Assembly (NCBI RefSeq): GCF_001949145.1
Contig: NW_019091368.1
Coordinates: 2,468,687 to 2,532,686 of the forward strand
From: Acanthaster planci
Lineage: Eukaryota > Echinodermata > Asteroidea > Valvatida > Acanthasteridae
Reading direction: 5' to 3'
Length of the DNA: 64,000 bases
Below, one piece after another: positions 1 through 12,800 of the stretch. Within the stretch, counting starts at the first letter, position 1, and every line of letters begins with the position of its first letter. The translations under genes and the position numbers were made by a program. The notes under the pieces were generated by a model. It saw nothing but the letters and a program-made list of their open reading frames with translations, was not told the origin of the DNA and made no database searches.

Positions 1-959
1 GATTCAGACAGGCAAGCATTCTTACTGGTCCATCTTTTACTCTCGCTTTTCTTTTCACCGGTGTGCTTGGCACGCGCAACCAATTTTTTGTTGAAATGTG
101 CTGTTACCGTGCATGCGCCAAGGGGAAAAAAATGAAATGTTGTCCCACCAGCTTGTCTTTCCTTCCCCTGTGAAGGAGTGCTTCTAGACAGTGTGGATCG
201 TGCAAGTTCATTGGAAGGGTGAATTTATGCAAATGCGGACCCTACATATGCCTACACACACCTCTAAACTCAACACTGACCTTCCATCACTGTACCATCA
301 ACATCAACTTTGGAGACCCCAGAAATTTGTACATGTACACATTCAGATGAAAATTAATGGTACGAAATTCACATGAACACATGAATTCACATGCATTCAT
401 GAGCCAGGGTGCCATCAATTCGTCTAACACACTGAGACACTCATGAATGGTTACACCATTCCATCTACTACATCTACTGTTTCAACACCATTTCCAGTGT
501 TTCAAAGACTATCACTAAACACCACACTTACATGTATTATCCTTCCCATTAACAATGAAATTGATACATTTACTTCTTTGAAACTTGTCTGAAGAGTGAA
601 CAATGTAACGTGTAGTCAAAAACTTATTCTGGGACATTCCACAAAATTTCTTACTGAACCAGAGGTCCAATATAAGTCTTCACTACAGTTTTTCACACAA
701 GATTTGGATTCAGACTTGTAAACAAAAATTGCATGTCATTCGGGAAATTACTGTGTAGAGCTGTGTGGAGTACACTACATGTACATGACGTCTAACTTAC
801 CGAAAACAACCTTTACATGAAAAGATTTAATGGCTTGTCAGTGTAAAATTTCCATTTCTGTTGAAACTTGATTTTCAAAATGAGTGCAGGAGCTGCAATG
901 AAAGCCAAACCCACGACAATTTATCATAATCAAAAACGGCAAAGTGTAGGACGTGATGT

Positions 960-983
960 GTACATGTACATGTACATGTACAC
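960..983. repeat. GTACNN hexamer array
   Basis: Four GTAC tetramers sit at exact 6 bp spacing with AT between them. It is the simplest, most regular form of the repeat that fills the left 40 kb. Confidence 0.9.
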
Positions 984-3023
984 ATCATCGAAGGCAAACC
1001 GTAGAGGTCAACTCAAACAGCAGTGACAAATACCATACCTTATGCTAATCGATGGTTAAGGAGAAAAAAATTAAGAAGTTTACCTCGAAGGTTGACAACA
1101 CATTTTTAATACATCAGGGTGGGGGGGGGACACAGACCTTAGGGACAAATACAACAAACACGGATCTGGCAGGCGCCTGCGTTTCATCTTTCTCGTCGTC
1201 CGCTGATGGCGGTGTAATGAGCGAGGGTCAACAGCTCATCTTCTTAAGGGAGAGACGTCTCGGAGCCAACATCAAGGATTTGTCAACGGGAATACATGTG
1301 CATGTATGCCTACATGTACTTGAGCACTACATACATGTACGAGTATACAGCGATCAATATTGCTCCTACAAAAGTTCGTTTCAGATTTCTCTGAAGAGAC
1401 TGAAAAATCTACAGTCCTCCCTTCGCTTCTTTCTCCCACAAGACAAGGAAAGGGAAACTGCTTCTTGACTATTAAAAATACCCAAAACAGAACATCAGCT
1501 GGTCTTGTCCCTCCATGCAGGTCATCAACGCAGGTCCAAACAAGTCTTAACTGTGGTCAAGCTGAAGAAAGATGGAGAAAAGAAATCCTCAAAGCCGTGC
1601 AACAACTGAAGGGGCGTGCACCAATGATGACACAAATGTTCATGACTTGCACGACGAGGGCACCAGGAGTTCAGAGTCACACTCCCTGAAAAACTGTGGC
1701 AAATAACCTCAATGACGTGCCAAGTGGACCTTTTGTACCTAGCAGCGAGGAGCCTGAGAAGCTCCGGTGTATTCATGTCACATGTGCTTGAACATTACCA
1801 CTGGCACAACTAATATACACCCACACCAATTCAAAGAAGCGCTTGTCGTATCTGCAAATGCGCTCGTCCACATCTTCACGCAGCATCATATTCATGTGAC
1901 GACTGATGGGTCCAAAAAAATGCCAGGAAGTTGTGCAAAGCAGCATTGGCATATATGGGATACATCACATGCACAGCTTTGTCAAATTAATTGGCTTAGA
2001 CTACCAATGACACACATATCTATGAGAACTGCCGGTATTTGTAGCCAAAAGCCTTTCTTGCAGGCCTCACATGTGTACATGTAGCTATTGCAAGTAAATT
2101 CGGACATGTCAGACAGCTGACGGAGGCATACTTAGCACTTGACAAACAAGAATACGCACATGTTTGATGCATTCTCTAATTTTCATACACTCTGAAAGGA
2201 TCTCGGTGCAAACTCAGTGACTCAAACGAGTCAGTACAGAGAAAGCACCTATGGCAATTAAAGATTTTGCACAGTGTTCAAAGTTTGCACGTGCTGATCC
2301 ATCTTAAGGATGAAAACGGGTACACTTGTATTACAAGACTAATTTTTTCTTCCATATCTTTTTCAATGCATGATATCAGCACTTTCTATGGGAAGTGTCC
2401 TGTACATATGTACGTGCATCACTGTTGGTTTTTAAAAACATCACCACTGTAGGTTACTGGTACACACATGTACGTACATGAACCTATGTACACATTTAAC
2501 CAGAATCGTTACCGGCACCAGTTCACTCCCAGGCTACTGTCAATAATGTCCCATGGATGTTCATTCGGGGGGGGGGGGGTGGAAACAACACACTGCTTAT
2601 TAATTTACACCTCAGTGACTCATGGTGTTTCCACAGAACTGCATTAATCATGATTTATACTATCTGAAGCATTTGCACACAATATCCCCCCTTCCTGTGG
2701 ATGAAGTGGTGACAAATTCTACGTCATGGCTCAAACAGGCCACTCTAAACCCCCAGAACTGTGGGGTCCGTCGTCCGTCCGCTAAGGGTGCTTTGTGGCC
2801 CCACAGTTTGGAGGGTAACAGGCCACATGTGCGAGTACTTCTCCATACAAAGATACAAAACATGTAGGCCAACACTTTCATTGACACCACCGCTGCCATG
2901 CGCAAAGCACCTGTACAAAGACCCACTTTTGGATACCATTAGGTTTGCACACTGTCAGATGGAAACTATATCCACATACCGTGCTCAGGTGCTATCCATG
3001 CAAAAACAAGTGTAGGCGCAGCA

Positions 3024-3143
3024 TGCACGTATGTACACGTACGGGGGGTAAACACATGTACATGTACCATACATGAATGCGAAATGGTTACACATGTACA
3101 TGTACGTAAAGTACATGTTCCCGGTACGTACATGAATGTATAC
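3024..3143. repeat. GTACNN cluster
   Basis: This is a dense group of GTAC tetramers joined by AT, AC, CG and other dinucleotides, mixed with CATG, ACGT and CCGG palindromes. Confidence 0.85.
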
Positions 3144-6100
3144 ACAGAGCCAACAGGTTATAATGAATCTAAACTGTGTCCACCTCACTTGTCATCCAAG
3201 ATTACAATGTAGGCCTACGGTACTGTGCTCCTTTGTATATGACCTGCGCTTTCAATATAATATAAACTTTATGTTGAACTTATTAACTGAATATAAACTC
3301 GGACCAGTTTACTCTCATCCTTAACTTTCCGCGCAAAATTTGCAGAATGACTGGCATTTCAAATTACAAATATGCCAGCGCCTGCTGAGTGAGGTTGCAA
3401 AATGTCGAACTTAATTCTGCTGACAGGTGAGGGAACTGCACCTTACTTGAGAGAATGAGGGAGGAAAAGAAAGCAGGCAAGCCGGACGGCATGCCGGTCA
3501 CATTTTGGAAGAGATTCTGAGCAAACGAGGCCCTTGTTGTTAACTCCAGCAGGGATGACTCTGGCTAGTCTGGTAGAGCCGCACACAGAGCATACCATCG
3601 GGCATCAGCCGGCCTTCCTTGCTGCTTTCTTCCCCCATGATTAATTAAACCGCAGTGGAAAGAATTATGAGTTGGAGTGCCATGCATCGTACAGTGAGCA
3701 ACATTTTACAACATGTTTCCGAGCTGACTGCATTCTACACATTGATTTATATATCTGGTTATTTTTTGGAACAACTGCTTCTTAATTGGGGAGTGCCATG
3801 GCTGTGCAAGGAAAACTGCATGGCCACATTGCACCGTGTAATTTGTGACGGGCGGAGGGCACATCACATGAAATGGTTGAACCCCAGAGATATCTGCTCG
3901 TAAAGGCCTAGATGCAGTTTGAGGCGTCTCGGTAGACAGCAGCTGAACAGAGACTGGGGGGTGAAGACTGATGCAGTGAGATTGTCTAGACCAAGGGGTA
4001 CCCATGAGGTAATCATCTTGCAACAGCAGAGCAACACTTCAAACAATGCTGGAAGCATCAGTAGGGAAAAGTACGAGAGAACATCCCCATTCCCTGTGCC
4101 TTTACAGTGTGAACAAGAAATGCATTCAACCCCCCCCCCTGACTTTGGGGTCAGGGAAAGGGTGATAAAGACAGCGGTACATGTACATGTGTCATGCATA
4201 AATGTGTATGAGGTTCAAATCCATGTACACGTACCCATCAAATTTAATTGCACACAGGAAATCTTGTGTTTAAGAGAAATGCTGCAGAATGTTGCACCAA
4301 GATTTACACCTGTACACTTTACATGTACATGGCTTCCTTTGAGGCTACATATAAGTGATTGTGGGGTACATGTACATGTACCAAACTGACTACTGGTACC
4401 AGTACCTGTATCACAATGAATGCAATCATACAGCACAAGCCATAGGGCATGGGACTGCTGCAGTGCAAGCAGACAGTCACAGTCCACATGTTGACAAGGA
4501 TGGAGAGAGAGGGATGGGGGGATGGCTGTGTTTCAGAAGCGAGTCCTGCTCTTTGGTCACGCTGTCCATCACAAACATGAATACGCTTTTATTTTTGCAA
4601 TGCCTCGCCTGCCTGCTCGGGAGCTCTTAAAAGTGATCCATTAAGGGGCATTAGGATCCGTTGATGGTGGTCTGAGTCGAATCTTAAAGACCCAAGGAAA
4701 GTGGGTCGTTGCGATCTGTCAATCACGTCTGCTCTGCACCTGGGATGTGGACTGGGGATCCCCAACGGGCCATGTGCACGGTACGGAACTCGCATTCTCC
4801 CTCTCTTTATGGAATTTTGTGCAAACAAATTTCTATGCTCGCGAGAGCAGTATGACCACAGTCTATATTATGCATGCTTTCAACATGTGCAAGCGCTGCA
4901 CAGTAGACGGAGATCATTTGATCATGCCGCAAAACAAGTTTTACTCAGCTGTTTCTAATTTGCATTAGAAAGAGCACAGCCAGTTCTTCGACTCTGTCAC
5001 TTGGTTTGACATCCTGATAAAAGGGGACATTATGTGGGTGGAAAAACCTCGCTGGTTCCTATGGATCTCCACGGAGCAAGATGCATTTAAAGGTAGGTGT
5101 TGGTGGCTTTTAACTCACAATAATGGGTTGGGTTAGATAATGGAAAGGACCTTATTCCAGGGGGAGCCATTTTTTCATCTAGTTCATCGAATATGTTTTA
5201 TAAATCGTTGAATGGGAAGGTATCAGACTATTATAGAATTCATGTTCCAAGTCTCCTTTTTTTTCAATTTTTTTTCCATAGTTGGCATACAAGACTTAAG
5301 TATGTTTTGTCACAAATATGGAATTATTCTTCAGATTTGACAGGTGCTACTTTGACAGAATTTTTTTCTTTTCTTTGACTGATGCTTTCGAGTTCCAAAA
5401 ATGAAGAGTTAACCTCACTTTCAATATCAATATGGCCGACTCATGAATGAAGTCCATTAGAATGAGAGTGGACATTATTGGAAAGGTTTGAATTTCATAA
5501 TTAAAACAATTTGGCTGATTAACTATATGTACATGTCGTATAAAGTCCCTTTATTACACTTCTTTTCCCAGTTTATTTTGAAAGTTTGCAAAATAAACCC
5601 TGTAAGCTAAAGTTAAAGTAGTATTAAAACAAGAATTCCTAATTTAAAAAAATAAAGAATTCCATTAGATTATCCATAGGATGTACAATGTACACTGTAC
5701 ATGTACCTTCCAGAGGTTATAAAAATGTCCAACAATTACATGTACATTGAACCCAAAAAGAAAAAGGGTGCACATTAGAAAATGTGCGCATGGTGTCAAA
5801 GAATGAACACAAGTAACCCATATTTGCAACATACGCACTCTAATTAGGGCAAGCAATTTGGGGCTTCATTGGAGCACACCAAGATCCAAAATGTCATAAT
5901 TGCTTCCACGTCCCCCCCCCACCCCTATGAATTTTCCCTGTGTAGATGCGATACCCACTGAGGTGAAGACCTGCCCCGGCAAGAACACAGAGCCGGATCT
6001 GTCTGCTTATTACCGATGGTGGGCCAAACAAAGTGGAAAATTTGTCCCCACTCGACGACGCAGACACTGTTACATGTATACCACAGTGGGCGCACATCCA

Positions 6101-6434
6101 TTCACCAAATATCGCCACATGATACACACCGATCGATACAACAGATGAGATGTCAAAACACGGTGAATTATCAGACCCCTTCAGGCTACCTGCAACAGCA
6201 GCCTTCAATAACTCGGCAGGGTCTGTTCCCTCGGGCTGCCATTTGCTGCAGAAAGTTCAACAACACCCTGCACTGGAACGGCTAGACCGACCTCTAGTCA
6301 CTCAAGTTCAAAACATGTACAAAAATGAATGGCATACAATCAAAGCTGTGAGAAAAGCAGTTACTCCTAAGTTGGGGACAAGAACATATTCACAAAGATG
6401 AAGAACTTCTCAATTGAGTTCCTGATGGAAAATC

Positions 6435-6574
6435 CAATGGCTTGAACGTTCACAGAAACCAACCTACATGTACTTTGGCTGTCAACTTAAGAAAGTGGTT
6501 GGGCAGACAATGGCTTGAACGTTCACAGAAACCAACCTACTTTGGCTGTCAACTTAAGAAAGTGGTTGGACAAA
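6435..6574. repeat. Tandem duplication, two copies (73 and 67 bp), differing by one ATGTAC hexamer
   Basis: Both copies start CAATGGCTTGAACGTTCACA and are nearly identical. Copy 1 (6435-6507) reads CCTACATGTACTTTGG where copy 2 (6508-6574) reads CCTACTTTGG. The length difference is exactly one hexamer. Confidence 0.95.
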
Positions 6575-7187
6575 CTGACAAAAGCTTCTGTTTGTCTGAC
6601 CAATGCAAATTATTTGTAAACCATACAATTAACTGACCCTAACCATGCAAAATCAACAAGATTCCATGCAATGTACACTGAATCGCAAGGGTAGAGGATC
6701 CTGAAAGAAAATCCAAATTTCTGAATAAATTTGAGTATTTTTTAACATGGCAGACATGCAAAAAGTTGGGCAGGAAAAGGCAGTAATGTCAAACAAAATG
6801 ACCAAATTTGGTTCAGTGCACAAAGCTACATGTACATGTATATGTACATGTTCTCCACGTGTTTGGCTTCACCTCCTGCACAAAGAGTCTTCGCATGAGT
6901 CCTCACACACACAAACACTCCCCATTCATGGCCACAAACCTTGATCAATTGAACTCTCTCTGCAAATCCATGGATTGTTCTCAGGTTCAATACAAGAACT
7001 CCAACCAACAGTTCTTTGAAAAAGAGAAAAAATTTGCTTAAATTCTCTCAGGCTCTGTCATTTGGCAGAAAGACACTGATGCTATTTACAAAAACAGAAA
7101 TGGAAAAAGAGGAAAAAAGAACATTTGAAGCAAGATATGGGACGAAGAGAACCCCCCCCACCTTTGTGTTGGTCATTGTTTGATCGG

Positions 7188-7188
7188 N
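7188..7188. other. Single ambiguous base (N)
   Basis: The only non-ACGT character lies in non-coding sequence, just after a run of eight C. It suggests a base-call problem in a draft assembly. Confidence 0.99.
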
Positions 7189-8083
7189 GGTATAAAAAAG
7201 AAACCTGCAGGCTTGTTGCAAATCAAGCAAAACAACACAAGAGAGTACCTTTTAACTCGACAAACACCCTTCCAACTTGTTGACACCAAAACCACTAGCC
7301 ATACACGTACTTGTACTCAAAAACCTTCCGCGAAAGAACCCGGAGTGCACAGTGTTCAAATACATGTCAATGAAAACAAGAAACGATAGCAATGCTCGCA
7401 CACTGCAGCAATTTCTAGACATCAGTTCCCATTCTTAGACATGTCTGACAGATGTCACGCTTTATTTTCTATTTTTTGTCTTAAGTCCTTGGCTGGAAAA
7501 AAAAAATAAACAAATTGGCTATTTCATATTTCTTCATAAGCTTTATTCAACTTCATACCGGTGCATGGACAATTTTTTTTTTCTGTATCTAACATGTTCT
7601 CTGCTCTTTCACAAAGGCTACACTCCATCAGGAACAATCTGACAGGGACAGCCAATCCTCCTTGCTAGAAAGTGGCGTGTCTAAACAGGCAAATCTTCAA
7701 TCTATGAATCTAAGCCATAGACTTTTTTTTCTCACTTGACAGAACAAAGCATGCTAGCTCCTGCCTCCAGTCAACCTTCCAGTTTGAAATTTACTCTAAC
7801 CAGAAACACTGATATCCTTAATGCCCTTAATCCCAACAAAATGAGAGGTTTACCCAACAATTTGACATCCCGAATAGACATCAGGCTTTATTTGGGGGGG
7901 TCCTAAATCTCTACCCATGAGTCGTGAAGAGAGATACTCCAGCACACGTCAGATGACAAATGCTGGCAAGGCTTGGGTTGGGGATGACGTCTTGTGGCTT
8001 ACGATGAGAATTTAGTCTGACTGCAGTATATGACAGCGATGGCGAGTTCAATGCTTTCAAAAATGACAGCTGCTGAACTGAAA

Positions 8084-8102
8084 CCCCCCCCCCAAAAAAA
8101 AA
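8084..8102 (+). repeat. C10A9 homopolymer junction
   Basis: A run of ten C is followed directly by nine A. Similar junctions occur at 11707-11722 (C9A7), 19967-19982 (C8A8), 34539-34550, 35437-35448 and 40825-40836 (each C6A6), and as T7G9 at 8489-8504. Confidence 0.95.
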
Positions 8103-8910
8103 CCAGCTCTGGACAGCTAAATGACTCGGTCACTGATACCAAGCCTCCACCGCCAGCAGCTGCTGATTTCGGCAATATTTCAGATGATGGCTGACACACA
8201 TGTTACCGTTTAATCAAGTCATGAATACTGCACGTAGACATCAAATATATATTCATTTGGGGGGGGGCTTAAGTTCCAAGGGATGGAGACTGCAACATGA
8301 GAGCTGAAAGCAATCTTTCTGAGAAACGACGACGAACCCGCACGTCTGCAGCCCTGTCCCAAGACAGACAGGTAACAAACAGCAATTTGATCAGTTCAGT
8401 CTCCAAACAGGCTGGGCAATAAAATATTGCCTCTATTCACTTTCCACAATTCTATGCACATTAGTCTCATCTGCGTCATTCACCTCTATTTTTTTGGGGG
8501 GGGGTTAGTTCAAACTCCCCAACTATTTTTATCACAAAGCAAGGAGATTCACACATACATGTACATGTACCTCTACTTTTCAAAGTTATTTTGCAGGTGT
8601 GAGCTGTTAAATACAACAAATGAATACAGTGTACATATACATGTCTCCTACAAAAATTCAAAACCACATCTGAATTTTACTGCTCCAGTTTTTTAAAGCA
8701 AAAATAAAGTTTTCTTGTGATTTGACAAAATATCATGCAATTTGTGCATGTATTATCACATGCGAGATTATCTACAAAAACACAAGCATTTTTTGGCAAC
8801 AACTTAGGTTTTGGCCATTATTTTGTTGTTAGGAGTATCCCCAGTCATGCTTGCACACGGTATGTGTACACGTATGTCCAATAGTTGTGTGTCACAAAAT
8901 GATACTAAGT

Positions 8911-9063
8911 TCAGACCCGCCAACATGTCATACTCCTTCCTGAGGTCAGGCATTGCCACACAATAGATCAAAAGGTATTTAAATGAGACTTCAGCTCTTT
9001 GAAATTTTAGTCTACTGGGTGGTCATGCCTGAGGAAGGAGTACAGGCATGTTGGCAGGTCTGT
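8911..9063. repeat. Inverted-repeat (MITE-like) element
   Basis: The left arm starts CAGACCCGCCAACATGTCAT (8912) and the right arm (9021-9063) is its imperfect reverse complement. The two arms share CATACTCCTTCCT-like sequence and flank about 65 bp. Confidence 0.85.
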
Positions 9064-9764
9064 CAACTTGCTTGTGTTGACAACATGTCGGTCAATAAAG
9101 ACATGATTCAAGCCACGGCAAGAAATGCCAACGCTGCTGAATGACAAGAATCGATCTTGGTTCTTTCACAGATTAAAAAAAAAAAACAAACAAACTTAAA
9201 AACCTTCCACACAAAATGAAACGCAGCTATTAATTTATAGATCAAATTGACTTTCACTGTGATTTATAGAATTTGTAACAATTTTCAGAAGCCTGTCTGC
9301 ACAAGGAGTCAGTGGCAGGAGAGATTTCTCCAGGGAAATGTGGGAAATGAGGACGATTAAGAAGCCTGGTGATCAACAGCCAGACCTCTGATGGTCATTG
9401 GTCTCCCTGAGTAGCCAGTTGATATTTCTGACTGTGGTGGTACAGGCCCAGTTTCCCTCCACTGATGAGCAATGCCAAGTCAATTGGCAAGGGGGGGGTA
9501 GGGTGCTGGGGGAGAAATGTTTTTCCATTTGTGATCACATGGAGGGGGGAATTTCGAGAGCACAACTGCGTGTAAGATCTTGATCTGCACCTGTCCATGT
9601 CATGCGAGCACAATTCTACCTAAATCCTCCAAATCCACAGCAATTTGAACAGTATCCCAAGGAACACTTACGGTACGAACCCTGAAGATCCATTCAGTCA
9701 ACATTTATCAGCAAATGTGATCTACTTGAGAAGAGCAGAGTCCATGTACCGGTACATAAAACCC

Positions 9765-9850
9765 GGGCCAATTTCAGAGAGCTGCTTAAGCACAACATTT
9801 GCTCAAGCGCAAAAAACCTTGCTAAAAAAACAAAGGTTGCATGTGCCACT
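9765..9850 (+). repeat. Dispersed repeat, GGCCAATTTCAGAGAGCTGC family
   Basis: The copy begins GGGCCAATTTCAGAGAGCTG and continues with CTTAAGCACAACATTTGCTC. The same family recurs at 63817-63650 on the minus strand and, as an end fragment, at 29311-29355. It resembles a repeat I recall from sea-star genomes. Confidence 0.7.
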
Positions 9851-12800
9851 GCTCAAACTCTACAGTACGTTATTGTCATGCTAACCAAAGGACTGTTAAA
9901 TACATTCAAACGTGTCCAAAGCAATATACATCACATGGAGGTTTGACTGGTAACCTGATTTATCAAGCATGGTTTTTTTCACGAGTAAGCAAATTTCGTC
10001 CCTAAGCAGCTCGACGAAATTGACCACCGCAGGTTTCAACGGATCCAGCTAAAAAGCTTGGCAAGACTTTTTCTAGAGACAATCTCAGTGAAATCCTTCA
10101 TGACAATGAAAAGAAATATTCACTGCCGCTGTCAGCATGGACATGCCGATGCAGTTGGAACAGAGGCAAGAGTCCACAGAGAAAAGAGACAAGAAAAACC
10201 AAGAACACATACCTCAGCGATATGCGGAGTCTCAGGGGAGTTACATGTAATTCCTACTCAATACTGGCTGATTTGCATGCGGCCCACATTGATTCCATGT
10301 GAAATTAGCCTCCTTCCCCCTCCCCACTCCCTCCAAAGGGGGAGGGGCTACGGCACAAACATGCACTAATTGAATTGGGCCACAAATCTGCGGTCCTGTT
10401 GACGGGCTCTGCAATTAAGAAACACAGTCTTCCCATCGTGACAGAAGAAGAGCAAAATTTTTTTTATACACCATCACAGGAGTAATCTAATCTGCCGCTT
10501 TTAATTTTTGAGACCGGCACATGATCCTGATATCATACGCTCTGCCACATGCTCAGACAAGATGAAAAGGTGTTTGCTGCAGGACGGGCCGGATTGTGTG
10601 AAACACTATCTTCCCCCTCCCTTTGGGTTCTTTCTTTCCGTCTTCTCTTTCTTCTGTCGACTTCTTTTATTCCTTCTCTTCCTTTCACTTTCCTGTTGTC
10701 GATATTTTCCGATAACGGAGACAACAAACTCTTCCCATGGTTTCTGCATGGACACCTTTGCATTTACATGGGCAAGAAACTCATTGTGTATGACTGTGGG
10801 AAAATTCTTACGGAAACTTGATGTAGACCCTTCGGGGTTATCTTTTTCGTATGTAATGTAAGTTTTCCTGACCAATCAGCTATTGCTGTGCCTGCACCAA
10901 GGCCATTTCTTTCTGTATTTTGATGAAAATCCATGCATGAAGAAAATACAAGCTTTGGAGCGCGAGATACATCATGATTGACCGAAGCCTGTGGCTGGTA
11001 AACAAGGTATCATGTTCGAGTGCTGTTATGTTCCTGCTGACAAAGTTGCTAAACTCAGTGCTTCTCAGCAAAGAGCCCCTTTTTTTTTATTTGAGTCCAG
11101 GGGAGTCTTTCAGGGGACGATTCCTGAAAGCCAATTTTTGTCATGGTCCAGACAGAAACTGTTTTATGATGTTTAGTAGGCTCCTGACTATGTTGCTCTT
11201 GAACTTTTCTTTGATTTATGTCCGGAGAACATCTGATGGGAATAGTTAAGTAGCAGTGGGAAGTTAACAAAATGCACAGTTCCAAACTGCAATGCAGGGA
11301 GAAGCTTCGAGGATAAAAGTCATAATGAGAGCAGGATGTTTTCTTCTATCAATCTGAATTTCAGCGTGCACAGGATAACGGCTTTGGAAATTAAACTATG
11401 ACACAGGATACAAAATAGGGTTGTATGTCATTTCCCACAAATTTGTGACAGGTGACACAAACTGGAAACTTGCAAGGGAATAAAAAAAGGAGGACATAAA
11501 AATTGTCAGTGTCATGCAAATGAAACAAACGGGCAAAGACATTGTGAAGTCCCTCCAATTTAAAATCAGGGATGCCCAGATAAAAGTGGCGGTTACTTGT
11601 ATAACATCCTGTGGAAAACTGACATGACCTAATTATTTCACTGCCCTCTGACTGCAGATTGAATTCCTGTTACCACAAATGAACCGGACACCAAAGGTTT
11701 GCCCCTCCCCCCCCCAAAAAAATCACATCAACCCCAAGAGGGGCAGTCTGTCTGAAAAAAACAAAACAAAACAAAACAAAAATATATACCTCACAATCCA
11801 CATTTCAGCTATTAACAAAATTATGGCAATCAGGCACGGGGTTGTCTTCTAAGATTCATCCAATTCCTCACTCCTGATTTAGTTTCAAATTCTTGAGGCC
11901 TGATTAAAAATAGAACAGTCCAGTGTAAGTGTTGGTTGGTTCTCTTCATTTTTCCCCTTTCCACCCTCTGGAAATATCATTAAGATTATATGTCTTCAGC
12001 TGTTAAAATTGGGAAGAGCAAGCGGGCCAAAAAACTGCTGGAGGGCTGGACAAACCTCTATCTGTAATCAAACACGTGGCTTTCCCTCTTGTCTCATGTC
12101 AAAATTGGATTATACATCTTATCTCCCTGCCTCCCCTGCAGCAAACAATCGCTATGGAAACCTCAAATTTGGGAGAACTGCGTGTGCATGCTTGCTGCAA
12201 TGGAGTGGGGAGAGTTGAGATTGCTGCTAGGAATCTTCGAAAAGATTAAAAAACAAAGGCCGAATCGAGCGTTTAACTTTGGACTACTTCTTTCAATGTT
12301 TTTTTATAGACGTCCTATGACAAATCAGTAAATGCACTGTAATTAAGTCCCAGAACTCTTCAGTGAAATAGAAATTGCCAGGAAGGGCAGTCTGCCTTTA
12401 TCAAATGTTTCTGAATTACTCAAGCAATATCAAGAAGAGGAAACATATACGCACACGTCCTCACGGTATGGGCAGATCTGTGATGATGGATGTTCAATAA
12501 TTGATTTTCTCATGTTCTTGTTTATAAATTCTCTGTGATGCAAGCAAGCATATTTACATGTGTGCTTGCTTGTTCCCGTACCCTGCGCACTTGCAGGTTG
12601 TTTGGGTGTTACTGTTGACGCTGTTTGGACAAAGTTGTTGACATCAGGTAAGCATGGACTGAGCACTGGACCGGGTATTTCAGGGATTCTTTCACCTGAC
12701 TGCACACGCATGTACCCGTAAATTGAACTGATGCTAGACTTGGTCTACCAGCTTCACCTTCCTCTCCAACCAACCCACCGCACATTTGCATGTCGAGTCG

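Noticed and set aside
1052-1468. 138-codon plus-strand ORF near the left edge
   Set aside because: Passes through a poly-G run and TACATGTAC repeats; no homology or splice context.
3919-4389. 156-codon plus-strand ORF
   Set aside because: Ends in HVHV-type repeats from GTACNN sequence; no homology.
5894-6208. Overlapping ORFs on both strands (about 82-104 codons)
   Set aside because: Open on both strands, starting in a poly-C run; neither product resembles a known family.
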